From Bacteroidales bacterium (lineage in GTDB: Bacteria > Bacteroidota > Bacteroidia > Bacteroidales > UBA1715), in assembly GCA_024409235.1 (NCBI GenBank), contig JAKSUA010000001.1:171067-235066 (forward strand): a DNA stretch of 64,000 nucleotides, read 5' to 3'. The notes below the pieces were generated by a model. That model did no database searches. It saw only the letters and a list, made by a program, of their open reading frames with translations, and was not told the origin of the DNA. Shown piece after piece: positions 34,143 through 43,789 of the stretch. How positions within the stretch are numbered: the first letter of the stretch is position 1; each line of letters opens with the position of its first letter. Both the position numbers and the translations under genes were made by a program.

Positions 34143-35351
34143 ATGAAGAAGCTCATTACAATATTTCTATGCATAATGGCATTTGTTACTTTCGCAAGTG
34201 GTGAGAATCAGCCAGAGGATATTTCTTTTCCTATACAGAATAATCCTTTGCCTACCAACAACGATACGCTTCGGGTGTTGCTTATCGGCAACAGCTTTAC
34301 TGATGATGCAACTCAATATATTGACAATCTCATTATTTCTTCGGAAATAGATCCACAAAAATGCTGTATTTACATTTTGTACGAAGGTGGATATAGTATT
34401 CTTCATTGGTGGAATAGATACAATAGAAACGAGACTTTTCAATTAGTGAAAAGAGGTGGTGCATACGAAATGGTTTCTACAGGAACAATACAAGAATTAT
34501 TGCATCAAAACTGGGATGTTGTTGGACTACAACAAACTTCGGATTATTCCACTAAAATAGAGTCTTTTTCTCCGTATTTATACGACATAATTCGACATAT
34601 AAAAAATGATTGTACAAATACACATGTTTCAATCTGTTGGCAATTGAGTTGGTCCTATTGGAGCGACATTGACAAAGATGGTCCCAAAGAAAAAAGTGGT
34701 TGGGAGGAAATTGTAGCAACAACCGACCAAATGATTTCTCTGTACGGAATAGACATAATAATTCCTTCGGGTACTGCTGTTGAAAATGCAAGAACAACTT
34801 TATTAAACACAGAACATTCACTAACAAGAGACGGTCATCACATTGCCTACGGCACAGGACACTATCTCTTGGCCTGTACTCTTTTTGAGACATTGTTCAA
34901 ACCTACTTTTGGCATTTCGGTTCTAAACAACACCGCTCGACCTACAATTTCCGAAGCTTTTAAAGAAAAATCTCAGTATGAATATTGCGAAGTTACCGAC
35001 GAATCAGCTCTTCTTTGTCAACTTTGCGCAATAAATGCTGTAGAAGACTGGCACACAATTTCTACATCTACTGATATTGCCACAATAGCTAGCAGCATTC
35101 CTGCATTCATTGCATTTCCAAATCCATCTTCTAACAAAATCACCATACAATATTCAAACACTTTTCCCGAAATTAATACAGGCGTTCAAATACATATTAT
35201 TGACCAACAAGGTCAACTGCTCCTTTGCCAAGAAGAAGATTTGAGCGACGAAATTACTATTGATATATCGAATTTTCCAAACAATCAATTTTTCATACAG
35301 ATTGTGTACAACGGTAAAACTTCGATTATTCCCATAATAAAAACGAAATAA
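34143..35351 (+). CDS. DUF4886 SGNH-like hydrolase with T9SS tail
   Basis: 402 residues with a signal peptide (1-19). RVLLIGNSFTDDATQY (Ser51 in the GNSF block) and TRDGHHIAYGTGHYLL carry the Ser and Asp-x-x-His expected of the DUF4886/SGNH fold, so it may be an esterase or deacetylase acting on glycans. The last 80 residues, beginning AFPNPSSNKITIQY, are a T9SS type A sorting domain. It starts 36 bp after the IS right end and may have lost its native promoter there. Substrate unknown. Confidence 0.8.
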   Translation: MKKLITIFLCIMAFVTFASGENQPEDISFPIQNNPLPTNNDTLRVLLIGNSFTDDATQYIDNLIISSEIDPQKCCIYILYEGGYSILHWWNRYNRNETFQLVKRGGAYEMVSTGTIQELLHQNWDVVGLQQTSDYSTKIESFSPYLYDIIRHIKNDCTNTHVSICWQLSWSYWSDIDKDGPKEKSGWEEIVATTDQMISLYGIDIIIPSGTAVENARTTLLNTEHSLTRDGHHIAYGTGHYLLACTLFETLFKPTFGISVLNNTARPTISEAFKEKSQYEYCEVTDESALLCQLCAINAVEDWHTISTSTDIATIASSIPAFIAFPNPSSNKITIQYSNTFPEINTGVQIHIIDQQGQLLLCQEEDLSDEITIDISNFPNNQFFIQIVYNGKTSIIPIIKTK

Positions 35352-35384
35352 ACTCATCGAAAGGATAATTCTCTTAAAAAACAT

Positions 35385-35392
35385 TACCTTTG
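35385..35392 (+). promoter_or_regulatory. -7 promoter box of the MBOAT-SGNH pair
   Basis: TACCTTTG matches TAnnTTTG, 28 bp before the MBOAT ATG. Confidence 0.55.
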
Positions 35393-35420
35393 CGACCAAT
35401 TTTAAAGGATATCTTGTACA

Positions 35421-36887
35421 ATGGTTTTCAGTAGTAATGTTTTCCTAATGTATTTTATGCCAATATTTTTGGCAATATATTTCATTACTCCAGGGAAATT
35501 CAGAAACTATACATTATTAGCTGCATCTATCCTATTTTACGCATACGGAGCACCTGAATTTATTATTCAATTTATGCTCTCGATTGTTGCAAATTTCTAT
35601 TTGGTAAAATGGATGTGTGCGACCGAAAATCCTATACTTAAGAAAGTATATTGTGCAATATCCATAACCATAAGTTTGGGCTTGCTATTCTATTTTAAAT
35701 ACGGAAACTTCACTTTGAACAACGTGAATTTCCTTCTTAGTTTCACAGAATTAGCACAATTAGAGTGGACCAAGATTCTTCTTCCAATTGGAATCTCGTT
35801 CTTCTCTTTCCAAAGCGTTACTTACACTCTCGACACCTATAGAAATGTAAACCAGCCAATGAATCACATTGGTGACTATGCATTGTATATTACCATGTTT
35901 CCGCAATTAATTGCAGGACCGGTAATTCGATACTGCGACATTGCCGACCAAATCCGTGAAAGACAATATCTTACAACCGATAGATTGCATGGTTTTTATC
36001 GTTTTGTCATAGGTCTTTGCAAAAAAATCTTAATTGCCGATGTTATCGGTTATTATGTTGACAACATTCTCGGTCCATCGAATTACGATGTGCTTACATC
36101 TGGTCAAATTGCGGACATTGCAGACAGAATTGCAGCAATAGATTCCACAACAGCATGGATTGTGATTTTTGCCTTTACATTCCAAATCTATTTTGATTTT
36201 TCAGGCTATTCCGACATGGCAATTGGTTTGGGAAGAATGCTTGGTTTTAAATTTCCAGAGAACTTCGACAATCCTTATGTTGCAAAATCTGTCTCGGAAT
36301 TTTGGCGTCGTTGGCACCAAACATTAAGTGTATTCATAAAACACTATCTCTATTTCCCATTAGGCGGTAGCCGTGTTCCTGAGGGAAGAAAATATTTTAA
36401 CCTTTGGTTCTGTTTCTTATGTTCCGGTTTATGGCATGGTGCCTCGTGGAACTTTGTGGTTTATGGAGCATTACAAGGTATTTTTATCTGTGCTGACAAG
36501 CTTTTCCTTGTAAAATTCTGGGAAAAAATTGGCAACTGGGCGGCACATATTTTCACGTTCTTTATCATTGTTTTAACGCGTTGTTTCTTCCGTATAGAAA
36601 GAATAGACCTTTCGTGGGCATTTATAAAAAGACTGTTTGCCTTCGATTTCACACCATTCCATTTTAGCGACGATCCTCATGTTTACACAGCAATGATTAT
36701 TGCTGCAATATTCTCATTCATAACGTTAACACCATGGGGATTAAAGTTGCAGGATTGGGTATATTTCACCGATTACAATAAGAAACAACATATCTGTGTG
36801 TTCATCATAGCTGTATTTGCATTTTTATTCTGCATCTCAGCGTTAAATACAACAGGTTTCAGTCCATTTATTTATTTTAGATTCTAA
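35421..36887 (+). CDS. MBOAT-family O-acyltransferase (AlgI/DltB-like)
   Basis: 488 residues with about 11 membrane helices. The MBOAT signature is clear: FWRRWHQTLSVFIKHYLYFPLGG and the catalytic His339 in LWHGASWNFVVYG. Such proteins pass an acyl group, usually acetyl, across the cytoplasmic membrane to a periplasmic partner that modifies a polysaccharide or wall polymer. The partner is encoded immediately downstream with a TAATG overlap. The pair could O-acetylate an exopolysaccharide, O-antigen or peptidoglycan. Confidence 0.92.
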   Translation: MVFSSNVFLMYFMPIFLAIYFITPGKFRNYTLLAASILFYAYGAPEFIIQFMLSIVANFYLVKWMCATENPILKKVYCAISITISLGLLFYFKYGNFTLNNVNFLLSFTELAQLEWTKILLPIGISFFSFQSVTYTLDTYRNVNQPMNHIGDYALYITMFPQLIAGPVIRYCDIADQIRERQYLTTDRLHGFYRFVIGLCKKILIADVIGYYVDNILGPSNYDVLTSGQIADIADRIAAIDSTTAWIVIFAFTFQIYFDFSGYSDMAIGLGRMLGFKFPENFDNPYVAKSVSEFWRRWHQTLSVFIKHYLYFPLGGSRVPEGRKYFNLWFCFLCSGLWHGASWNFVVYGALQGIFICADKLFLVKFWEKIGNWAAHIFTFFIIVLTRCFFRIERIDLSWAFIKRLFAFDFTPFHFSDDPHVYTAMIIAAIFSFITLTPWGLKLQDWVYFTDYNKKQHICVFIIAVFAFLFCISALNTTGFSPFIYFRF

Positions 36888-38449
36888 TGAAAAAGAAAAT
36901 TACATATTCTGGTATTTTGTTCTCCATTCTTATGGTGATTTTCTTTTTGCCTATGATTCAGGAACACTTTACAATCTTTACATTCGTTCCACTCAATGGC
37001 GTGAGTCAAAAAACAGAGATACAACCACTTACTTTAGAAAACTATACAAAAGGAACATGGCAAGGAAGCATAGAAAAATATATTTCCGAAAATTATGGTT
37101 TTAGAGAACCTTCGGTTCGTCTTTACAATCAATTTTTATGGGATTGCTTCAAAAAAACATTTTCAAAAACAATTGTCCGCAACGAAGAAAACTGGTTATT
37201 TGAAAAAATGTTTGTGCAAGACTATTACGAAAGTCTTCAATATAACTATTCCGAAAATCCTGAAGAGCTAAAAAAGAAATTTGCAACCGAAGCCAAACGC
37301 TTATATTTTATTCAAGAGATTTTAAAAGAATATGGTAAAAATCTGTTTGTGTTGGTTGAGCCAGGCAAAGGCGACATTTACCCAGAACACTTACCTGAAA
37401 ACAAGACATACAACCGCACGAAATATTTTTCTGCAGTAGAATACTATCCATATCTTTTCGATAGCTTACATGTGAATCATATAGATGTAAATGCTTGGTT
37501 TAAGCAGATGAAAGACACCGCATCGTTCAATTTATATCCACAAACAGGAACACACTGGTCAAATATTGCTGCTGCCTATGCAACCGACTCCCTTCTTCGC
37601 TACATGGAGAAACTCGGAAACATCAACATGAAAAACATCTCGCTTAGCAAGCCATACTATTCAAACGAAAACAAAAATCCTGATGCCGATTTGGAAGGTT
37701 TATTGAATCTACAAAGAAAAATCCAATTAGAGAAACCAAATCAATATGTCGATGCTACGGTAATTCCTGATTCCACAGCGGTAAAACCTCGTATGATAGT
37801 TATTGGAGACTCATATTTATGGAATATTTCATATCAAATAAATCTAAAAGAATTCTTTCACTCGTCTCCATATTGGTATTACAATAGCACAATCTATTGG
37901 CACAATGCATATAAGTCAACTTCTGAAATCACAGATTTGGCAAATCAGCTTATCAATACCGATTATATTATGATTTCATATTGTTCGACAATGTTATACA
38001 ATTTAGGTAATTCATTCATACCTAAAGCATTGGTAAACATTTGCTATAATCAAGAACAAATTGATTCCGTTGAAATGACAATACAACAAGACATTCTCAA
38101 CAATGCAGAATGGAAGAAAAATATAGAAGACAAAGCAGTGAAACAAAATGCAGAATTTACTGCTCTTTTAAAAGAAAATGCGCTCTACACTTTGTATCAA
38201 AATCCTGAAAAATATTTTCCTGAATTAGCTGGCAACGAGATTCCAAAATCAAGAAATGCTATTTTGTCGGAAATGACAGAAATTCAAAAACAATTCGCAG
38301 ACGATTTTGAGATGAAGAGTTATGTATGTGAGATTTACTCTAACCCAAATTGGTTACAGAAAGTAAAAGAACACTCGCAAAATCGAGGAACTTCCTTTGC
38401 TGAAACCTTGAGAGAAGAAGCTCGTTTTGCAATAGAACAAAAGAAATAG
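36887..38449 (+). CDS. AlgJ/AlgX-like SGNH acyltransferase partner of the MBOAT protein
   Basis: 520 residues; one N-terminal membrane anchor (about 8-24) and a periplasmic domain. Family marks: ISENYGFREPSVRLYNQF (the DHHW/AlgX opening), GTHWSNIAAAYA with His223, and VIGDSYLWN with the nucleophile Ser309. These supply the Ser and His of an SGNH-type O-acetyltransferase. The C-terminal 120 residues are charged and helical, beyond the usual domain. It ends one base before the convergent GH16-like gene, with no terminator visible between them. Confidence 0.85.
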   Translation: MKKKITYSGILFSILMVIFFLPMIQEHFTIFTFVPLNGVSQKTEIQPLTLENYTKGTWQGSIEKYISENYGFREPSVRLYNQFLWDCFKKTFSKTIVRNEENWLFEKMFVQDYYESLQYNYSENPEELKKKFATEAKRLYFIQEILKEYGKNLFVLVEPGKGDIYPEHLPENKTYNRTKYFSAVEYYPYLFDSLHVNHIDVNAWFKQMKDTASFNLYPQTGTHWSNIAAAYATDSLLRYMEKLGNINMKNISLSKPYYSNENKNPDADLEGLLNLQRKIQLEKPNQYVDATVIPDSTAVKPRMIVIGDSYLWNISYQINLKEFFHSSPYWYYNSTIYWHNAYKSTSEITDLANQLINTDYIMISYCSTMLYNLGNSFIPKALVNICYNQEQIDSVEMTIQQDILNNAEWKKNIEDKAVKQNAEFTALLKENALYTLYQNPEKYFPELAGNEIPKSRNAILSEMTEIQKQFADDFEMKSYVCEIYSNPNWLQKVKEHSQNRGTSFAETLREEARFAIEQKK

Positions 38450-40411
38450 TTATTCAATCACTATTTCGTAAACTCTTCCTTCTATATCTGATTTATTATA
38501 CGGAATAAATCGTTGATCATATACAATTGGTGGCCACCATTCAGAATAATGATATTCCTGAGTCACAACACACAACATTTGATTGTTCGGAATTGCAGTA
38601 TATTCATCGTTCATATATCCAACAACTTGCATTGTTTCAGGAGTTTTACCAATTCGCCAGATAATTTCGGTTGGTCTCCATTCTATTTCATAATAATAGA
38701 ATTCTTCCTTAAATACATCATTTGAAATTGATGTTTTTATAGTTAACGCTTTGTACAAATCACTCCATCGCATTGCATCGTAGTTGACACCTTTATATGG
38801 AATCTGTGTAATTCCTTTTCCGAATTTCTTTGGCTGTTGACAAGCAAGATCCCAGTTTGTACAGCTATAAACAACATCATCGTTACCAGTTGCATCTTCA
38901 CTATGATTTCCCCAATCATAATAGTTTTGTGGCCAGAATCTTGAAGCTTTTACAATTTCAATGTCAATCTCCGAATATTTATTTTCGAACATTCGTTCTG
39001 GTGTTGGCGAATCATCTCCTTTATCAATATAGCCACCAGTGCATCCACGACGGTTATTCCATGAATGATTATCCTGATATATCAACCAAAACGCATAAGT
39101 CAAACCATTCCAAATATGTTCCTGATTAAGCATTTCTGGGAATTTTATCTTTCCTCTATATTTTCCGTAAGTCAGACCAACTCGCGTCTTTATTCCCGTA
39201 GATTCTTTTCGCAAATTATTTATATCGTCATTTCCAGGATTAACAATAGTTACATAATCTCCATTTTCGCTGACTTTCACCGTTGAGCACGGACATTCGG
39301 TTATAAACGGATAATTGTATTGCAATTGAGAAGAATCATATACATTTTTATTAGCCTCATATTCCTCTCGCGTATAATAATTGTCGGCAGCAACCACATC
39401 ACGGATCAAAGGGATATTACGCAACGTATATTGCTGACTTACAGCAGGAAAGAATTGTTGAAACAATGCATTTTTATACAAAGAATCACTTACGCCACAA
39501 GTGTTATCTACATTAGTTAGTTTATAGTCAGGAGTTCGAATATTTACCTCATCAACAAAAATTCCTTGTTTTGGAGTAAAGACCGCTCTTGTCTTCAAAA
39601 TCTTGCTCCCACGAACTAATTGAATTTCCGAACTCGGATTGTTTGTGAACCAAGAAATTGGGTTTACAAATTGACCAAACTCATTGGTTTCACCAATATT
39701 TTTTACGTATGAAGGTATTTGAGCAAGTGCTTTTTCTGTGCAGATTACCAACAAGAAAGAATAACAACCAGTACGAGGATTTCGTTTCCATCTATGATTT
39801 ATGTTGCCATCATTATGTCGGCTGTCGGCAATCATCCATTGAGCATCGAGAAATAGCTGTTTTTCGACCGAAAAGCCATTTCTTTCGGCTTTGTTTACAA
39901 TCGACTTATACCAAGCAGTATCGTTTTTGATTTTCTCAGCGTATTTGTTTATTGCCGCAAAACTTGCATCATATTTAGACAAATCTGCACCATAATATTT
40001 CTTCTCGTCACGAGGATTACCTACAATTCGGAATGAATCAACGATTTCTCCGTTTTCTGGAACAGATTTAAAACCTACAGAGACATCTTCCCAGCTTCCA
40101 TAAAAGTTTTCGTAGTTCAGAGAATCATCATCATTGAATTTATATGTTTCATTTTGGTAGAACAGCTTGTAATATAACGGCTCACCATGTTTTGTTTGAA
40201 ATGAGAATGTGAAAAAACCAGAAGGAGTTTGCTTTTTTGATGGCATGACAATACCTTCAATCACAGCATTTTCTAAATCCATATCAAAACAAATCGTATC
40301 ATTGCCCGACATATTGGTCATTGGATTAAAAAACTCTGCCTTCTTTTGATTACAAGCAAGAAAAACTACACTTGTAACAATGCTTATCAATAAAAATTTT
40401 AAAACTCTCAT
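38450..40411 (-). CDS. Lipoprotein with GH16-like (concanavalin-type) domain
   Basis: 653 residues. Lipobox VVFLACNQK (Cys at about 20). The C-terminal 250 residues look like a glycoside hydrolase 16 jelly roll: YSEIDIEIVK near residue 480 holds the ExDxE catalytic pattern, and FYYYEIEWRPTEIIWRIG is the strand that follows it in GH16 enzymes. The N-terminal 400 residues are unassigned. It is the last gene of the porZ-DUF2079-acyltransferase-LtaS-like run, 2 bp after its neighbour. It may cut or remodel the glycan that the cluster builds; activity is not proven by motif alone. Confidence 0.7.
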   Translation of the reverse strand: MRVLKFLLISIVTSVVFLACNQKKAEFFNPMTNMSGNDTICFDMDLENAVIEGIVMPSKKQTPSGFFTFSFQTKHGEPLYYKLFYQNETYKFNDDDSLNYENFYGSWEDVSVGFKSVPENGEIVDSFRIVGNPRDEKKYYGADLSKYDASFAAINKYAEKIKNDTAWYKSIVNKAERNGFSVEKQLFLDAQWMIADSRHNDGNINHRWKRNPRTGCYSFLLVICTEKALAQIPSYVKNIGETNEFGQFVNPISWFTNNPSSEIQLVRGSKILKTRAVFTPKQGIFVDEVNIRTPDYKLTNVDNTCGVSDSLYKNALFQQFFPAVSQQYTLRNIPLIRDVVAADNYYTREEYEANKNVYDSSQLQYNYPFITECPCSTVKVSENGDYVTIVNPGNDDINNLRKESTGIKTRVGLTYGKYRGKIKFPEMLNQEHIWNGLTYAFWLIYQDNHSWNNRRGCTGGYIDKGDDSPTPERMFENKYSEIDIEIVKASRFWPQNYYDWGNHSEDATGNDDVVYSCTNWDLACQQPKKFGKGITQIPYKGVNYDAMRWSDLYKALTIKTSISNDVFKEEFYYYEIEWRPTEIIWRIGKTPETMQVVGYMNDEYTAIPNNQMLCVVTQEYHYSEWWPPIVYDQRFIPYNKSDIEGRVYEIVIE

Positions 40412-40413
40412 AG

Positions 40414-42840
40414 TTATTTTTCTACAAAAATAGACACATCAATATTTTGTATTAATAGCTGACTTTTATTCTTCGTACGCAAATAAATCTGCCATTCAGT
40501 TTCCTTTGAATCAAGAGGAATCACCACCTTATTTTTACAAGTCTCTACTTTCCCCGTATTTATATTTCCGCCATCAATTGCAGTCATTGGTATAGTTGCA
40601 AACACATAACCATGCTCATTTTGATACAAAATCATTGGCAACGATGCGGTTGTATCGAGACTTTGTATATTGAACGATATTTCGCATTGCATGTTACTTC
40701 CACTTACCTTAAATGGAGAAACAAGGTGAATAAAATCGCTCTTTTCATCTATACGACTCCACTCAGAACTATCAATCAAAATAGACTCATATCTGTATTT
40801 TTTCGGGAAAATCACAAGACTATCTAGTTGAGACATCGCATTGGTTCCCGTTTTTAGCAAATAATTATTTCCTACCGCATATAAGCTTAACTTCTGATAC
40901 ATTTGGAGTTCTTCTTGCATTCTTTTTTTATGTTCTTGATTTTCCAACAAGTTCAATCGTAAATCAGATTGAATAACATAGAGTTCATTCTTTGATAGAA
41001 ACAACGTATCATGCATCCATTCCACAACTTCGCGATTGTTAAGCATAAAAGCCTGCATCTTCTTACAATGAAACTGCAGCGAAGTGTCTAACGCATCACC
41101 TAAATAATGCGTATTTTTTGGAATGGTGTAATTATAATTATTCTCCAAGAAAGCAGACAATGAAGGCGCTATATCATAATGAGAAACAACACCTTGCATA
41201 CTTCTCGATTCCTTTAACAATGGCGAATAAATAATCAAAGGAACATTGTACTTTCGAATTGGATTTTTTCCATCATTCACTGGTCCCATACGATGATCTC
41301 CCGTGATAACAAACACAGTATTCTCATAATCAGAACGAGTTTTATAATATTCCATCAAGGCTCGAACTGCATCATCTACATATAAAAATGAAGCATAAAT
41401 ATTCTTATTTTCTCTAATGATATCGGCTTCCTCACTTTCTTCATCAGCACATTGTTGCAAGACCTTTTGTTCATACTGCTCAATACCACTAAAAGAAAAC
41501 GGCTCATGCGACGACAAGGTTAAATACACATCAACAAAAGGAGCATCTTTATCATCCTTTTTATGCTGAACAGCCTGCAAAAACATTTCCTTATCATCAA
41601 GTCCCCAGCGATAGTGTTCTTTTTTTAGAAGATAATCCGAATCAGTTTCATCCAATGTAGTCTGCATGATAAAAGAAACCTTATTTTCATTTAGGAAATT
41701 TTCCTGTCCCGTAAACGACGCACAACCTCCATAGAAAAACGATGTCTTATAACCATTATCCGTAGCTTCCCGCAACAACGACGTATGATTTGGTATAAGT
41801 TCCCGTCTGCTGGCAAAACCACGAACTCCTTGAGGAACCGAAGCAAAAATTGCAGGCAAAACGCCAAAAGTACGTTCTGTAGAAGAAATACAATTTGACC
41901 AAAATAGAGACTTCCCAGCAAGACTATCAATAAAAGGTGTAAATGAATGTTTAGGTTCTTCAACAGTGAGCTTTCGACCAAAACTCTCAACTATTATAAA
42001 CACAAAATTTGGTTTTACCCCATTCTGGGTTTTATTAAAAAATTGACCTAATACATCTTTGTAATTATTCCTATGTTCAAAAGGAAACAAATAGTCTTCG
42101 AACACATGCTGATATCGTTGAGACCACCACCATTTTGTTGCCTGATCAAGTTCTTCAAACGAAGAATTCTCGTCATCACTCATATAAAAATCGTTAATTT
42201 TTATATACGAATAAGATGGTTGATTTACAGCCAAATAGAAATCATTTGATCTAACATATCCCTTTTCGCTCCGAACAATATTCTTATATCTGAAAATTAA
42301 AAATGCCAACAAACAAACAAGAAAGACAACAAACGTAATTTTTTTCGGAATCGGTAATTTGTCCTTATACCAATATGTTGCAAACCAGACAAGTAAATTT
42401 ATTATAACAAAAATGACAAAAACAAAAGATACATTTGTCGAGGCAGTAACAGCAGTCACAATCTCTTGAGGCGTATAGACAAAAATAACCTGATCTAACG
42501 GACGGTTTGTATAACAGAAATATTCTGCCAAAAACGCACTTACCAAAGCATATAGCGCCAAACTGGATTGAAAAACAACCCGATTAAACTTAGGGAAGAA
42601 ATGTTCTATGATACAATAAGGGATAGCTGTTATTACTGCAATCGAAGAAACTAACAGTAAATCGTAATAGAAAAATCCAGATAAAACAATAAGAATCTTC
42701 TCAAAACCTATATGCAGACGAAAGAAAAGCTCCCAAAAGAAGACAATTCTTAGGCAAAACAAAAGCAACAGACTTTGGAATATATTTCTAATATACGTTC
42801 CACTATTCTGATGCAAAAATATGTTAATTCGACTCAGCAT
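40414..42840 (-). CDS. LTA synthase-like membrane sulfatase-fold phosphotransferase
   Basis: 808 residues. Five N-terminal membrane helices (to about 190) precede an extracytoplasmic alkaline-phosphatase/sulfatase domain. NFVFIIVESFGRK (metal-binding Glu), the likely Thr nucleophile in ISSTERTFGVLP, and VITGDHRMGP (Asp-His metal ligands) fit the LtaS/MdoB/EptA superfamily. In Gram-negatives such proteins add phosphoglycerol or phosphoethanolamine to glycans or lipid A. A further 200-residue C-terminal beta domain is unusual for the family. It overlaps the upstream acyltransferase gene by 17 bp. Confidence 0.83.
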   Translation of the reverse strand: MLSRINIFLHQNSGTYIRNIFQSLLLLFCLRIVFFWELFFRLHIGFEKILIVLSGFFYYDLLLVSSIAVITAIPYCIIEHFFPKFNRVVFQSSLALYALVSAFLAEYFCYTNRPLDQVIFVYTPQEIVTAVTASTNVSFVFVIFVIINLLVWFATYWYKDKLPIPKKITFVVFLVCLLAFLIFRYKNIVRSEKGYVRSNDFYLAVNQPSYSYIKINDFYMSDDENSSFEELDQATKWWWSQRYQHVFEDYLFPFEHRNNYKDVLGQFFNKTQNGVKPNFVFIIVESFGRKLTVEEPKHSFTPFIDSLAGKSLFWSNCISSTERTFGVLPAIFASVPQGVRGFASRRELIPNHTSLLREATDNGYKTSFFYGGCASFTGQENFLNENKVSFIMQTTLDETDSDYLLKKEHYRWGLDDKEMFLQAVQHKKDDKDAPFVDVYLTLSSHEPFSFSGIEQYEQKVLQQCADEESEEADIIRENKNIYASFLYVDDAVRALMEYYKTRSDYENTVFVITGDHRMGPVNDGKNPIRKYNVPLIIYSPLLKESRSMQGVVSHYDIAPSLSAFLENNYNYTIPKNTHYLGDALDTSLQFHCKKMQAFMLNNREVVEWMHDTLFLSKNELYVIQSDLRLNLLENQEHKKRMQEELQMYQKLSLYAVGNNYLLKTGTNAMSQLDSLVIFPKKYRYESILIDSSEWSRIDEKSDFIHLVSPFKVSGSNMQCEISFNIQSLDTTASLPMILYQNEHGYVFATIPMTAIDGGNINTGKVETCKNKVVIPLDSKETEWQIYLRTKNKSQLLIQNIDVSIFVEK

Positions 42841-43789
42841 GTTTTTGAAAAAAAGATTTTATATACGCTTCAATCTTTGCATACAACCAGCCCAACAAGA
42901 AACCTATCACTACGGCAACAACAATACTCCAGAACTTAGGTATTTCTATTTTCTTATATAGATAAAAATATATGAATTGGTGACTTAAGTACATATTCAA
43001 TCCGTACTTAGCAAGATTTACCACATATTTATTTCCTAAAATAAAATCAAGTATAGCAGATTTATATGTGTACAAAAAGAATATCACAAACAGATGTATT
43101 ATTGAGACATATAACGGAGAAACTTGTTGATTTAACGCAAATAAATATAATCCTAACACCGTTAATCCACACAAATTAGGGAACATCAATTCCTGCCGTT
43201 CCTTTGTTTCCTCCAAAGCACTTTTCAACATAATACCAAGCATATATTCCAACAAACGCCAGAAAGGACTAATATAGAAGAACCAAGAACGATAATCTTG
43301 AGGAACTAATTTACTTGCACGAAGTAAAATCATTGCGAGAATCACGATTCCAATGACAACAATATTTGCGTTACCTTTTATTTTTTTCAGCAATGGATAT
43401 ACAAAAGGAGATACGGCATAACAAAATAGTAAAGAACATAAAAACCAAGAAACTCCAATATACTTAAAGTAATAAATCTCTGTAGATGAAGACGGCACAA
43501 AGGATTGAAGCAGAAGAATATGTGGTATAATATTCCAATCTATTGGCCGTGTTAGCAAACTATAATATAGACCGATACAAATCCAATAGAAAGGATAGAT
43601 TTTCACTATCTTCTTTATGTAGTAATCTTTTACACTGCTAGGTTGTTTATAGAGGAAACCCGATAGAATAAAGAAAAAAGTACACAACAAATTTCCTTGA
43701 CCAAATATGGGCATTTGTGCATGCATAAAAGCAATTCCTAACAGAAATAGGATTCTTATTCCTTGAAAATTCTTTGTTTGATCTCCCAC
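42824..43789 (-). CDS. Acyltransferase-3 family membrane protein (OafA/WecH-like)
   Basis: 321 residues from GTG 43789, with about ten membrane helices. GIRILFLLGIAFMHAQMP near residue 10 has the Arg and His expected at the active site of acyltransferase-3 proteins, followed by FFILSGFLYK. It probably acetylates a sugar of a surface glycan from acetyl-CoA. No ATG is available near the N terminus. A GTG at 43810 is also possible, but the GTG at 43789 shares its first base with the stop of the upstream gene (TAGTG), matching the TAATG overlaps common in this genome. Confidence 0.82.
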   Translation of the reverse strand: MGDQTKNFQGIRILFLLGIAFMHAQMPIFGQGNLLCTFFFILSGFLYKQPSSVKDYYIKKIVKIYPFYWICIGLYYSLLTRPIDWNIIPHILLLQSFVPSSSTEIYYFKYIGVSWFLCSLLFCYAVSPFVYPLLKKIKGNANIVVIGIVILAMILLRASKLVPQDYRSWFFYISPFWRLLEYMLGIMLKSALEETKERQELMFPNLCGLTVLGLYLFALNQQVSPLYVSIIHLFVIFFLYTYKSAILDFILGNKYVVNLAKYGLNMYLSHQFIYFYLYKKIEIPKFWSIVVAVVIGFLLGWLYAKIEAYIKSFFQKHAESN

